Assembly: GCA_020283715.1 (NCBI GenBank)
Contig: JAIQCW010000256.1
Coordinates: 1-10,543, forward strand
Direction: 5' to 3'
DNA: 10,543 nucleotides
Source of the DNA: Cytauxzoon felis
Lineage: Eukaryota > Apicomplexa > Aconoidasida > Piroplasmida > Theileriidae
The position numbers and the translations under genes are program-made. Positions 1 through 8,136 of the stretch are shown in pieces. The notes below the pieces were generated by a model. The model was given only the letters and a program-made list of their open reading frames with translations. It was not told the DNA's origin and made no database searches. Numbering within the stretch: the first letter of the stretch is position 1; each line of letters starts with the position of its first letter.

Positions 1-84
1 CAAGACGAAGAGAGTTGGATTGGACCTCAGGTGGAGAAGAGCTGACGGCAGGACCAAGAGAGTTGGATTGGACCTCGATGGAAA
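1..84 (+). repeat. GC-rich repeat copy 1, truncated by the window edge, with a 48-bp-period tandem repeat
   Basis: The stretch is far richer in G+C than its surroundings. A 21-bp word at 8-28 (ending GGATTGGACCTC) recurs exactly at 56-76, a period of 48 bp. The motif GGACCTC followed by an RGTGG-like end occurs at 22-34 and, degenerate, at 70-81. The same motif recurs in copy 2. The copy ends about 40 bp before a strong acceptor (TTTACAG, ending at 121), so it probably lies in an intron of the left-edge gene. Confidence 0.7.
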
Positions 85-121
85 ATGTGATATCTATGAT
101 TTTTTTTATTGATATTTACAG

Positions 122-1205
122 TTATGTCCGGATCCATTGGATAATTATTTTAGTAAATGTATAAGGGTAGGTTGATTTTTGGTTATATTTTTTATTTAAT
201 AGGAATTTCAAATTATTCAAGTTTATAGAATGTTATGGTATGATCATTGTTATTCTATGAGATGGTAAATTTAAATTCCATATATTTTTTAAATAATAAA
301 TTATATAATTCATATAGGTTATTATATAATTATTATTATGCAAATACTATTATGGATAAATATCCAAGAGAAGTTATCGAAAATCCTTGTTCAATATTTG
401 ATACATTAGAAAGGATATTAAATTTAGTAAAATATATTGAACTTATGTGTAGGCGTAAAAGAAGATTTAAAAGAATACCCAATTTTATAAATAATTTTAA
501 AAATATACCAATAAATAATAATATCAATAAACAACTTAAAGAATTATCAAATAATATCATATTAGAATATACAACAAAAACCAATAAAATACAAACACAG
601 GTAAATTATTCATCAACAAGATCTATACAATATCCTCTCACTCATATCCAATCATTATCTCTTCCACCTCCACCTGAGGTTACATCTTTTCCATTGCATG
701 GAGCTTCTTTTAATTACCTTTCCCTAAAGGGTGATGCCACTCCCAGAGATCGTGGCGAAGGTAGAGGTAGTACTGGACCTCAAGTGAAATACCTGGAAGC
801 GATCTACGGGAGCTGGAAGGGGAAGTAAATAGAGAAGGCTCCACGCCTAGTGGGAAGACCTCAGGTGGAACGCCGAGTGGGACATAGGTAGATTGGACCT
901 CGAGTGGATGTTCCTGTTTTTGTATATGTATATATTAATGTGTTAATATTTAATAGGTTTCTGGAATTATAAATCACTTTGAAAATGTATTAATGATATT
1001 ACATGAGCATAAGAATAAGATTGTGAGTTATTTAATTTGTATAAGGTGGTTACACGACATGATAATATAGACGAGTTTATCTAGAGCAATAACACAATAT
1101 AAATTTAAAAAAATTCGGTAAAAGAATATATAAATTTAATTCAGGTATATTAATTATAATTTTAAGTTGGATATATATGATTATAGGATCAGCCGCGGGA
1201 TATAG
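122..1205 (+). CDS. 3' part of a multi-exon gene, helical protein of unknown function (5' end outside window)
   Basis: I do not recognise the family. A chain of exons keeps one frame: 122-166, 203-237, 318-600, 957-1022, 1071-1117, then a last exon of 1187-1205 or 1167-1251. The introns are 167-202, 238-317, 601-956, 1023-1070 and one starting at 1118. All have GT donors and TAG acceptors except the alternative AAG acceptor at 1166. The product is Lys/Asn/Ile/Leu-rich, looks mostly alpha-helical, and has a basic CRRKRRFKR patch in the 318-600 exon. The last two complete exons look like a coiled or heptad-type helix. The exon at 122 follows a good acceptor and has no start codon, so the gene begins left of the window. 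An unbroken ORF to 828 exists, but its tail is GC-rich repeat translated by accident. The strong donor CAG/GTAAAT at 600/601 is preferred. The 3' end is the least certain part. Confidence 0.5.
664..907 (+). repeat. GC-rich repeat copy 2, inside the predicted 356-nt intron
   Basis: This is a GC-rich island in AT-rich DNA, lying in predicted intron 601-956. The GGACCTCRAGTGG-type motif occurs at 775-787, 856-868 and 895-907, and inverted at 670-680 (CCACCTGAGGT). The segment at about 790-870 aligns with the reverse complement of 6130 down to about 6055. Shared words include GATCTACG, GGGGAAGTAA and CCACGCCTAGTGG. Read as protein, this stretch forms the low-complexity tail of an ORF ending at 828, which I consider accidental. 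Confidence 0.75.
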
Positions 1206-1225
1206 ATTAGACAGAGCTTTAAAAG

Positions 1226-2097
1226 ATGGCAAAAAAATTTACTACCGATGATATTGTATCGCAAAATTTACTTAAATCATCTGTACAACGGAATATTAAG
1301 ACAAGCGTAAGTTTAATATACATATATAATAATTATTAAGTTATGTTTATAAGGTGTTTAATATATTTTTCAAAATTTTTTATTGAATATATTATTTAAA
1401 GTATAAAATATATAATTATTTATAGATTGTTAAGCAATATCCTATATTAAAGGATACTATAGACGTTATATTTCCTAAAAAGGTACCAATGTATTTGGCA
1501 AAATGGTATTTTGATATGAATTTATGATTTATTATAATGAAATTAGTCAAGAACATTTATCATTAATTTTAATTGGTGGTGAAATACAATTTTTTCAACA
1601 ACGTGATGGTCCATGGATACCAACTCTACGATTATTACATAAATGTACGTCTATTTTATATAATTGCCTGATTCTACTGTAAATTCATACAATATCTTAT
1701 CTTTATTGATATAATTCATTATAGATCCTTCAATGTTACCGAATATGCAAGTAGATAGTGGTGCTATAAAATTTATACTTCGAGGATCAAATATAATGTG
1801 CCCAGGTCTTACATCTCCAGGTGGTAAAATGGATGATGTTGATGTTAATTGTGTTGTAGTAAGTTGAATAATATAATATATAAATGTGTAATGTAGAAAA
1901 TTACTGCTGATGGAAGGTATTCAGCATGTGCTATTGGAATTACTACAATGTCTACTCAAGAAATGTAAGTCTGTAAATGTAGTGACAGTAAATTTATATT
2001 ATCCCATAGCCGTGAGAAAAATAAAGACATTTGTATAGAAAATGTACATTATTTAAATGATGGTATATGGCAATTCGATGTAGATAAATATAAATGA
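1226..2097 (+). CDS. MCTS1/Tma20 homologue, PUA-domain translation factor
   Basis: The exons are 1226-1306, 1426-1505, 1547-1644, 1725-1858, 1897-1964 and 2010-2097. They give 182 aa, almost the same as MCTS1 of other eukaryotes (about 181 aa). The introns are 119, 41, 80, 38 and 45 nt, all GT-AG. The start is supported because the family also opens with Met-x-Lys-Lys-Phe. Diagnostic stretches are [20 protein letters not shown] (about residues 69-88), VDSGAIKF with [11 protein letters not shown] (about 96-120, the PUA core) and the C-terminal [16 protein letters not shown]1/Tma20 pairs with DENR/Tma22 on the 40S subunit in recycling of post-termination complexes and in reinitiation. The partner gene is not in this window. 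The left-hand gene ends about 20 nt upstream or overlaps this start. The stop lies 4 nt from the stop of the convergent FAINT gene. The family call is very secure. Confidence 0.95.
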
Positions 2098-2101
2098 CTT
2101 T

Positions 2102-4090
2102 TCAAATCGATTGAATTAATGTTATTAATATAATTGTAATTGTTGTTGGTATAAAGTATAACATTTTAAATGAACTTTCCATACCTTTTAATAATTTAAT
2201 TTCATCCTCGAAAATATCAGCATTAATTTCTTTCCAATATTCATCTTTCATAAGATATTCATTTACTATAGAATTATTAATTACTGAAGATATGACACAT
2301 AAAAATAATTTATTTCTCTTGAGATAAAATGTTACAGTCTTACATTTACCATCTTTTGATGTCCATACATTAATATTATTATCATTGATACCAGCTATAT
2401 TATATCCTGGCGTTGCATTAAATGTCTTGTACATTATACCTTTATCCAAACCATCATTAATTGTAAAATATCTTGTATCTGGAGATGATAAATCTAATAC
2501 TATAGGTTTATATGTTGTAACATCGGGAGTAATTAATAAATTATCAACACTTGTACTTGCATCTTTAGATTTTGGTATTGACTTCAAATCAATTATTGTA
2601 CCTACAAACCTTGTCAACTTACCAACTTCATTTATATATGTTCCTAATCTATAATGTATAGTATTAGAATTAATTATAGTAGCTGATATATATGATTGTT
2701 TAAATGATTTAAAGTATTCAAGAATTTTTTTAGCTGAATCCTTAATTTTATTCAGCAAATCATCACTAATTTCATCACCAGATGATTCCAAATTCTTTTT
2801 AAATTCATTATTTTCACGAATATCTGTATCTATTTGATTTATAATACCATTCATAGTTATTAATTTCTCTCTAATTAACCTTGAATCAGCTACGAAATCA
2901 CTCAATATAGACTCATACATACGAGAAACCTTAGCGTAATTACTATGATCTTTTGGTACCGCGTTTAATAACTTTTCAGCATACAATACTAAACCATGTA
3001 TGGTTTTTAAAGATTCAACTGTATTGTATTTCAAGGAAGAAATCAAATCAAATGCAAGTTCTAACGTCTTTAATAAGAATCCTAAATGATCTTTAACCAC
3101 TTCTTTGGAAGGTTGTTTATTTTCTGGATCAGGTTCTAAAGCTTTTAAAAATTGATCCTCAGTAACGCTAGGAGTGATATCACCACGTGATAAGACGAAT
3201 TGTAAATAATCAAGAAGTCTATTAACCCTAGGTGATGTTATTCGTAATGTTTCCATCAGTTCATCAAGTTTCTCCGTTTCAATCGGCACCCATTTTTGAT
3301 TGTTAGCATCATAACTGTAGTAAACTACTGCATGTACGCTATCATGATTTGTCTTTAAACGAACAAGAGCTGGTTTGTTATTATTATTATCATAATAAAC
3401 TGTAATTTCACCGCATGTTTTATTGTTACGGGGCCATACTCCTATTTCACCATCAGTAATGTTTACAACAGTATAATAAGACTTGGGAGTATATACAAAT
3501 GATTTGACATCGGAATCGTAAGGTCGTGATAAAAATTTCGGATCATTTGGATTCTTTAAATCAAATGTAACTGGCACTGGTAGATTATCATAAAGTTTTA
3601 ATATTTCTTTACTAAATCTAGTAGGAGCAATCTCAGCCCATATACCATTTAACCTTTCATAGAACCTTTCAAAATTCATGCCATGCAAATGCAATATTTC
3701 TAATGATATATGCTGTACTGTGTCATTCTTTTTAAATAAAGTAAAGCTAACACATTTCATATCACTATAAGTAGATTTCCATATTAATGCATTATCTTCT
3801 GTCAATCTAATCAAACTGTAATCAGATGAAACCTTATAAATCAAAGAGTTTATGCCTTCACTGACGCCGAGAATTTTAGTCAAATAATTTGGTATATTCT
3901 CCGTAATATCACATGTTCTAGGATTATTCATCCTCATAGTAACCTTTAAAGTATCGTCACTTGAATTTAACCATTTAAAAGGATCAAATTCAGTATTAAC
4001 CTCGTTACGTAGAGTGGGTTTAGTAGGTGGAGCACAAAGGCACCTTTGACCATAAAGAATAAATGATATGAAAGAAAGAACTCTCAACAT
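2102..4090 (-). CDS. FAINT (DUF529) domain protein, secreted or GPI-anchored surface protein, intronless
   Basis: This is a single-exon protein of 662 aa counted from the ATG at 4090. The frame is open upstream to 4183, but that extension starts at a TTG and lacks a signal peptide. The ATG at 4090 gives a classic secretion signal (residues 1 to about 20, hydrophobic VLSFISFILY, then CLCAPP). Three FAINT-like beta-rich modules can be seen at about 36-154, 174-270 (with DGEIGVW and a following Cys) and 528-620 (with NINVWTSKDGKC). A mainly helical, charged spacer covers about 274-509. The C-terminus is a run of about 19 hydrophobic residues after a Ser-Ser at about 639-640. That fits a GPI-anchor signal or a short transmembrane anchor. 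FAINT proteins are expanded in Theileria and relatives, and many are secreted; their biochemical roles are mostly unknown. Module boundaries are estimates by eye. Confidence 0.85.
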   Translation of the reverse strand: MLRVLSFISFILYGQRCLCAPPTKPTLRNEVNTEFDPFKWLNSSDDTLKVTMRMNNPRTCDITENIPNYLTKILGVSEGINSLIYKVSSDYSLIRLTEDNALIWKSTYSDMKCVSFTLFKKNDTVQHISLEILHLHGMNFERFYERLNGIWAEIAPTRFSKEILKLYDNLPVPVTFDLKNPNDPKFLSRPYDSDVKSFVYTPKSYYTVVNITDGEIGVWPRNNKTCGEITVYYDNNNNKPALVRLKTNHDSVHAVVYYSYDANNQKWVPIETEKLDELMETLRITSPRVNRLLDYLQFVLSRGDITPSVTEDQFLKALEPDPENKQPSKEVVKDHLGFLLKTLELAFDLISSLKYNTVESLKTIHGLVLYAEKLLNAVPKDHSNYAKVSRMYESILSDFVADSRLIREKLITMNGIINQIDTDIRENNEFKKNLESSGDEISDDLLNKIKDSAKKILEYFKSFKQSYISATIINSNTIHYRLGTYINEVGKLTRFVGTIIDLKSIPKSKDASTSVDNLLITPDVTTYKPIVLDLSSPDTRYFTINDGLDKGIMYKTFNATPGYNIAGINDNNINVWTSKDGKCKTVTFYLKRNKLFLCVISSVINNSIVNEYLMKDEYWKEINADIFEDEIKLLKGMESSFKMLYFIPTTITIILITLIQSI

Positions 4091-4624
4091 TGTATGATAG
4101 TCTTTCAACACAAAATTGTCAATGATTTCAAAAACATAAACCTCAATACCAAGTCCGACAATCCTGTGGCAGAAAAAAAACAATGCTGCGTTTATGTACC
4201 CTAGATCTCAACAGATATGAAATGTCCTAAAGACGCAAGCAATTGTCTTATGGTATAAATGCTAATTATTATTCAGCAAGAGTCTTAGAAACATAAATTT
4301 ATGAAATATTATATTAATGAGCAAATTTTATCTCAAATTATGTATTCTTAGATTAAAACACCCATTTATTAACGTATAAATCAAAATAATATTCAGGTAT
4401 TATATTACAAAAGATCTAATAACGCTAGTTCTGCTGTTACGTTTGAATAGGTTAATCATTCAAGCACCCATTACAATCTAAATTCAAGCAAGTGCTCTTG
4501 AAGGCATTGATATTGAATAAAATTATTCAATTATAACGAATAATGTCAATAAAAGGTACATTTTCATGTAATTCCACAAATTAAATGGCAAAATATATGG
4601 AAACGGAAATTCACCTCAAAAATA
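4091..4624. promoter_or_regulatory. Divergent intergenic region, presumed 5' regions of both flanking genes
   Basis: About 530 nt separate the FAINT gene start, reading left, from the next possible start reading right. I see no convincing coding exon or RNA gene. The region is AT-rich and has an inverted repeat TTGAATAA-aa-TTATTCAA at 4513-4530. It presumably holds the promoters of both directions. That is inference from position; no specific motif was recognised. Confidence 0.4.
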
Positions 4625-4924
4625 ATGGTATTTGTACGAGGTGTGAGTGTCATTCTTGCTCAGTTTGAATAAATTATTATACTTAAAGTTTTAAATTTAA
4701 ATTATAACAGACATAATATTTTATACATTTTATAAGTTATATCCCGATGATCGAAAACTATCGTTCCTTATAATACCCGCAACACCAAGAGACTCTATTA
4801 TTCCAGACAAATTATAGATTTAAGTCAATTTTTAAATAAATTTTTGCCTTTATTATATTCTAGATTCGACGGACCTGAATATGAAATAGTTGCTCGTGAT
4901 TCCATATTATGTAATTTGTTTTAA
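4625..4924 (+). CDS. Possible small three-exon gene, 61-aa product of unknown function
   Basis: The exons would be 4625-4640, 4711-4762 and 4807-4924. The introns are 4641-4710 (70 nt, ending AACAG) and 4763-4806 (44 nt, ending TTCCAG). Phases agree and the reading closes with TAA at 4922-4924, 39 nt before the HUS1-like start. The product begins MVFVRD, includes YPDDRKLSQ and QFLNKFLPLL, and ends in a GPEYEIVARD region. The spacing of the last parts faintly recalls the thioredoxin-fold L51/S25/CI-B8 group of mitochondrial ribosomal proteins, but I would not name it on this. The GTTCCT donor at 4763 is weak. This could be a true small gene, part of the HUS1 leader, or a chance chain of open frames. 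Confidence 0.3.
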
Positions 4925-4963
4925 AAAGACCTAGACTTTATATAGAAATTCATCCTTCTCCTA

Positions 4964-7134
4964 ATGAAATTTTGTGCAAACATAAATACAAACGGATTAC
5001 ATCATTTTGCTGGTTAGTTTGCTTTAATGTGTAACTCTAATTAATATTTGTTAGAATGTTTACTTTGTCTCAATAAGTTGTGTAGAGAATTGACAACAAC
5101 TACTGCAACCTGTCTAAAATTAACTCATAATAAAGCCTCAATAATTGTCAAGACAAATGGAATTATTGATGTATATCTAGAGATTGATTCTGTAAGTTGA
5201 TGTATGGTTATATCATAATATCCATCGAACTCTCCTTATTTTTTTATCATTTTATATGTATATTATATACAAATTTCAATTTCTGAAGATAATTTTAATG
5301 AATTTTGTGTATAATGATCTAATTCCAGTAAAATTGAACTATAATTTTAATTTCAACCCTTATTTATTTAAATTCTACCATTATCATCAATAAAACACTA
5401 TACAGAACGAATTATTTCAAATACCTTTTACATTGGAAAGTAATAGCGATAATGTTATCGTATTGGAATTGAATATTGCATCATTGTATGAAGCATTAAA
5501 TTCTGCCTTGAAGAGTGAAAATATAACAATAAAACTAATAAAGTTGGTTTTACATCATTTAAGCATATTAAATTAATTAAATTAGACATAAGGGAGGATT
5601 TTTATCTGTTAAATTTACTGATCCATTATATCCTACTATTGTCATTACTTTAGTATGTTATTTATTTTTTAAATATTACAGAGAATTTTAGGATGTACCA
5701 GTAATCCCAACTAACGAGGATAATAACAAAAATTCGATAATTCCTACCATACCACCCTGTAGTGTACGTTTATCAAACTTATTATATATCACCATTCAGT
5801 GGAATATCGGACTATCAAAGTTACAAAGTATCACATACTTTCTAGAATCTGTGTATAAAATTGGTAAGTAAACTTATAACATATGTCTAAGTGTATTATT
5901 AAAAATTATAATATCTCCATTTTGATGCATGCAACACCTGAAACTCCAGTATACTACCCGTAGCTGATCTCAGGGAAGCGGAGGGATAACTAATTAAAAG
6001 AGCTGTCTGCAAGACGAGTGGAAGACATGGATACTGATGGCAGGATATATATTTAACCTCTTCTTTCCACTAGGCGTGGTGCCTCTTATAATTACTTCCC
6101 CCTCCGCTTCACGTAGATCAGCTACGGGTACTGCCTTTAGTGTGATAGTAGTATCGTCTTTCAATTAAATATAATATTTCGTGTCTTTTTATGTGAAAAT
6201 TACGGAAATTTAGTTATTTATGCAAGATGTTTAAATATAAACTTCATTTACTATGATTTATTCCTGACCTCCATGACTGGTACTAATCGGCGCGGTACTA
6301 GCAGACTCTGGATTGTGAAAAATCTAAAAATTTTATATTGAACCAATTTATTATATTTATGGATTAAATTAATTAAATGGATATTAAATTACGAAATATG
6401 TTAAATTTTTCACATATTTATGCATTTAGGTAATGATTTGGTCGAATTCCAGATAATACGTAATAAGCAAACCAAGAATGAAACTATATCTGTAGATGGT
6501 AATATATTCCACTCTAGCATACTAAAATTAAAATCTCGTATGTTATTGGTTAATTTGTTTTAAAATTTATTGAATAGTTGGTAATATTGCAGATTTAGAA
6601 ACAGTATTTCATGGTTTACATATATTTTCATCAATTTCTGAAGGTATGCGTTGAAGTATATTCTAGTTAATATTGTATGAAATTACTATAGTTTCATAAT
6701 TTTTCATACGATATTATGTCGAATAACTTATTTTATGGAATTTTTGGATGATGTTATATAATTATATAAATTTTTATATACAGATCAGTCAACACCTGCT
6801 AGTGAATCAAGTATAAAGGCATACTTGGATACTACAACTATAACATTATTGTGTCGTGTATGTTTGTTTTGATTGTTAAACTTATTATATTTAGAGTGTT
6901 ATTGATTCAAATTTATATAATAAGAACAAGGCTATTATGATAGCCGGTAAATTTTTTTCAATTTTAAATGATATCTTATTGTTAGCTATACCTGATGATA
7001 TAAAGACCGCTCAATGGATTTATATTATTCTATCTGTCATTAAAGTTAGTTTGTTGTTGTGATTAATAACATTTAATATTCAGCTCGAAAGTTGTCAGAT
7101 GGTGTTTGTAGTACCTAATTATATGCAAGAATGA
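4964..7134 (+). CDS. HUS1-like checkpoint clamp subunit (9-1-1 complex)
   Basis: Eleven exons: 4964-5012, 5055-5191, 5406-5542, 5586-5652, 5692-5863, 6430-6537, 6593-6643, 6784-6857, 6895-6946, 6986-7044 and 7084-7134. They total 957 nt, or 318 aa plus stop, with consistent phase at all ten junctions. HUS1 is usually about 280 aa. The start matches the family opening (Met-Lys-Phe, then a short stretch to HHFAECL), followed by CLNKLCRELTTTT and a LEI strand. Later come the LELNIASLYEALNSA helix, an IVITLDVPVIP strand that fits the HUS1 linker pattern, then VRLSNLLYITIQWNIGLSKL. HUS1 is a PCNA-fold subunit that forms the 9-1-1 ring with RAD9 and RAD1 and recruits checkpoint signalling to damaged DNA in the nucleus. 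Overall similarity is remote and is judged by pattern order, so a different PCNA-fold member is possible. The fifth intron (5864-6429) carries a GC-rich repeat. Confidence 0.75.
5955..6130. repeat. GC-rich repeat copy 3, long imperfect inverted repeat (MITE-like), intronic
   Basis: The left arm 5955-6002 and right arm 6083-6130 are inverted copies. The outer 16 bp (TACCCGTAGCTGATCT) match exactly, 28 of the outer 31 bp match, and weaker pairing continues to about 48 bp. The right half also aligns with copy 2 (664-907). Copy 2 and the reverse complement here share GGGGAAGTAA and CCACGCCTAGTGG words. The element is much richer in G+C than the flanks and sits inside the 566-nt HUS1 intron. No clear target-site duplication was seen next to the arms. 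Confidence 0.75.
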
Positions 7135-7315
7135 TAAAATTATATTTGTTTTTTATAATTATTAAGGTATATGCCTATATTTATCGTAAGTTTAATAATG
7201 ATTACAAATTTTACGATATTAAGCCGCTTTTAAGTTCAATATCTCAACATCACACCAAATAACGAGATTTAGTCACGTTGCGTCACAAGTTGGCGAAAGT
7301 GAACACTTTAAATTA

Positions 7316-8087
7316 ATGGAATTACCATATGTTTGTTGTTGTTTATTTTGTTTAGTATTATATATCAGGGTCTCGGTGATTTGGCACCAGAAATTTCAGA
7401 GGAAACTGTAAAATATCATTATCTTAAACATCATGCTGGCTACGTCAATAAACTTAACGGTATTTGAAATATATTTATCATCTTATATGATGTTTTTCCT
7501 TATAGAATTGGCCAATGATAATAAGGAAATTGCCAATAAATCCATAGATGGTAATAATAGTCATTTGTTGCTATAATAATATTGTTAGAACTAATGAGAA
7601 ATTCTAACGGATTAGTGTACAATATGTCTGCACAAGTGTGGAATCATGATTTTTATTGGAAGTGTTTAACTCCAAATGAAAGTAAAATGACCCAAAAACT
7701 TGAAAGTTTAATCAATCAGTCATTTGGGTCCTATAATGATTTTTCCAAAAAACTCACAGATCTTGTAACATGTATGCTGAATACAATTGATTTAATGATA
7801 TTTTTAGCCCATTTTGGTAGTGGATGGGTTTGGTTAATATATGAACCTAATCAATATCCCAAATTAAAACTGGTACCTACAAAAGACGCTGATAATCCAA
7901 TTAGACTGTGGATAAGTAAACCTATACTAGTAATAGGTTCGTTGTAATATGAATGATCGCTTTATATCTTACAGACGTCTGGGAACATGCTTATTACATA
8001 GACTACCGTAATGATCGTAAATCATATGTTAATGGATGGTTAAAAAGAGTAAATTGGAATTATGTAGAATCATTATTGGAAGATTAA
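7316..8087 (+). CDS. sodB: Iron superoxide dismutase, cytosolic type
   Basis: Six exons: 7316-7330, 7369-7459, 7506-7550, 7589-7771, 7808-7936 and 7975-8087, giving 191 aa (family about 195-200). The introns are 38, 46, 38, 36 and 38 nt. Metal ligands are all present: His22 (in [11 protein letters not shown]), His70 (QVWNH), Asp155 and His159 (DVWEHAYY). Gln66, four residues before His70, is the position typical of Fe-type enzymes. HFGSGW at 113-118 is also conserved. The enzyme converts superoxide to hydrogen peroxide and oxygen. The first exon encodes only MELPY, which lines up with the normal family N-terminus, so no targeting leader is present and the cytosol is likely. The fourth intron is 36 nt, free of stops and in frame. 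Reading through it adds 12 residues before HFGSGW, where no family member would have them. The stop is 49 nt from the next gene. Confidence 0.95.
7772..7807 (+). other. 36-nt in-frame, stop-free intron in the Fe-SOD gene
   Basis: The donor GTATGC follows ...GTAACAT and the acceptor is TTTTTAG. Removing 36 nt restores LTDLVTSHFGSGW, the normal superoxide dismutase sequence at this point. Leaving it in inserts twelve mostly hydrophobic residues. Length and splice sites match the other small introns of this window. Confidence 0.85.
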
Positions 8088-8136
8088 TATAAAAAAATAC
8101 ATTAAATAATTGTGTCTAATTTGTTATGTAATATTT

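Noticed and set aside
336..584. Minus-strand open frame of 82 aa
   Set aside because: It is antisense to the exon at 318-600. Its Leu/Ile-rich product is what AT-rich antisense DNA gives, and no family features are visible.
247..828. A single 193-aa protein on the plus strand
   Set aside because: Its first codon is TTG, and its tail from about 660 is the GC-rich repeat read as protein. A strong donor at 601 and an in-phase exon at 957 give a better gene model. The upstream exon 203-237 also joins in phase at 318.
1023..1045. A 23-nt intron in the left-hand gene
   Set aside because: It is far shorter than every other intron here and ends in ATAAG. The 48-nt alternative ending in ATATAG at 1070 keeps the frame open for another exon.
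2385..2654. Plus-strand open frame of 89 aa inside the FAINT gene
   Set aside because: It lies opposite a long, clearly coding minus-strand gene and shows no independent features.
4091..4183. Upstream extension of the FAINT protein by 31 residues
   Set aside because: It starts at a TTG, and would bury a good signal peptide that begins at the ATG at 4090.
4184..4624. A hidden coding exon or RNA gene in the divergent spacer
   Set aside because: No frame stays open long enough with plausible splice sites, and no tRNA-like or other RNA fold was evident by eye.
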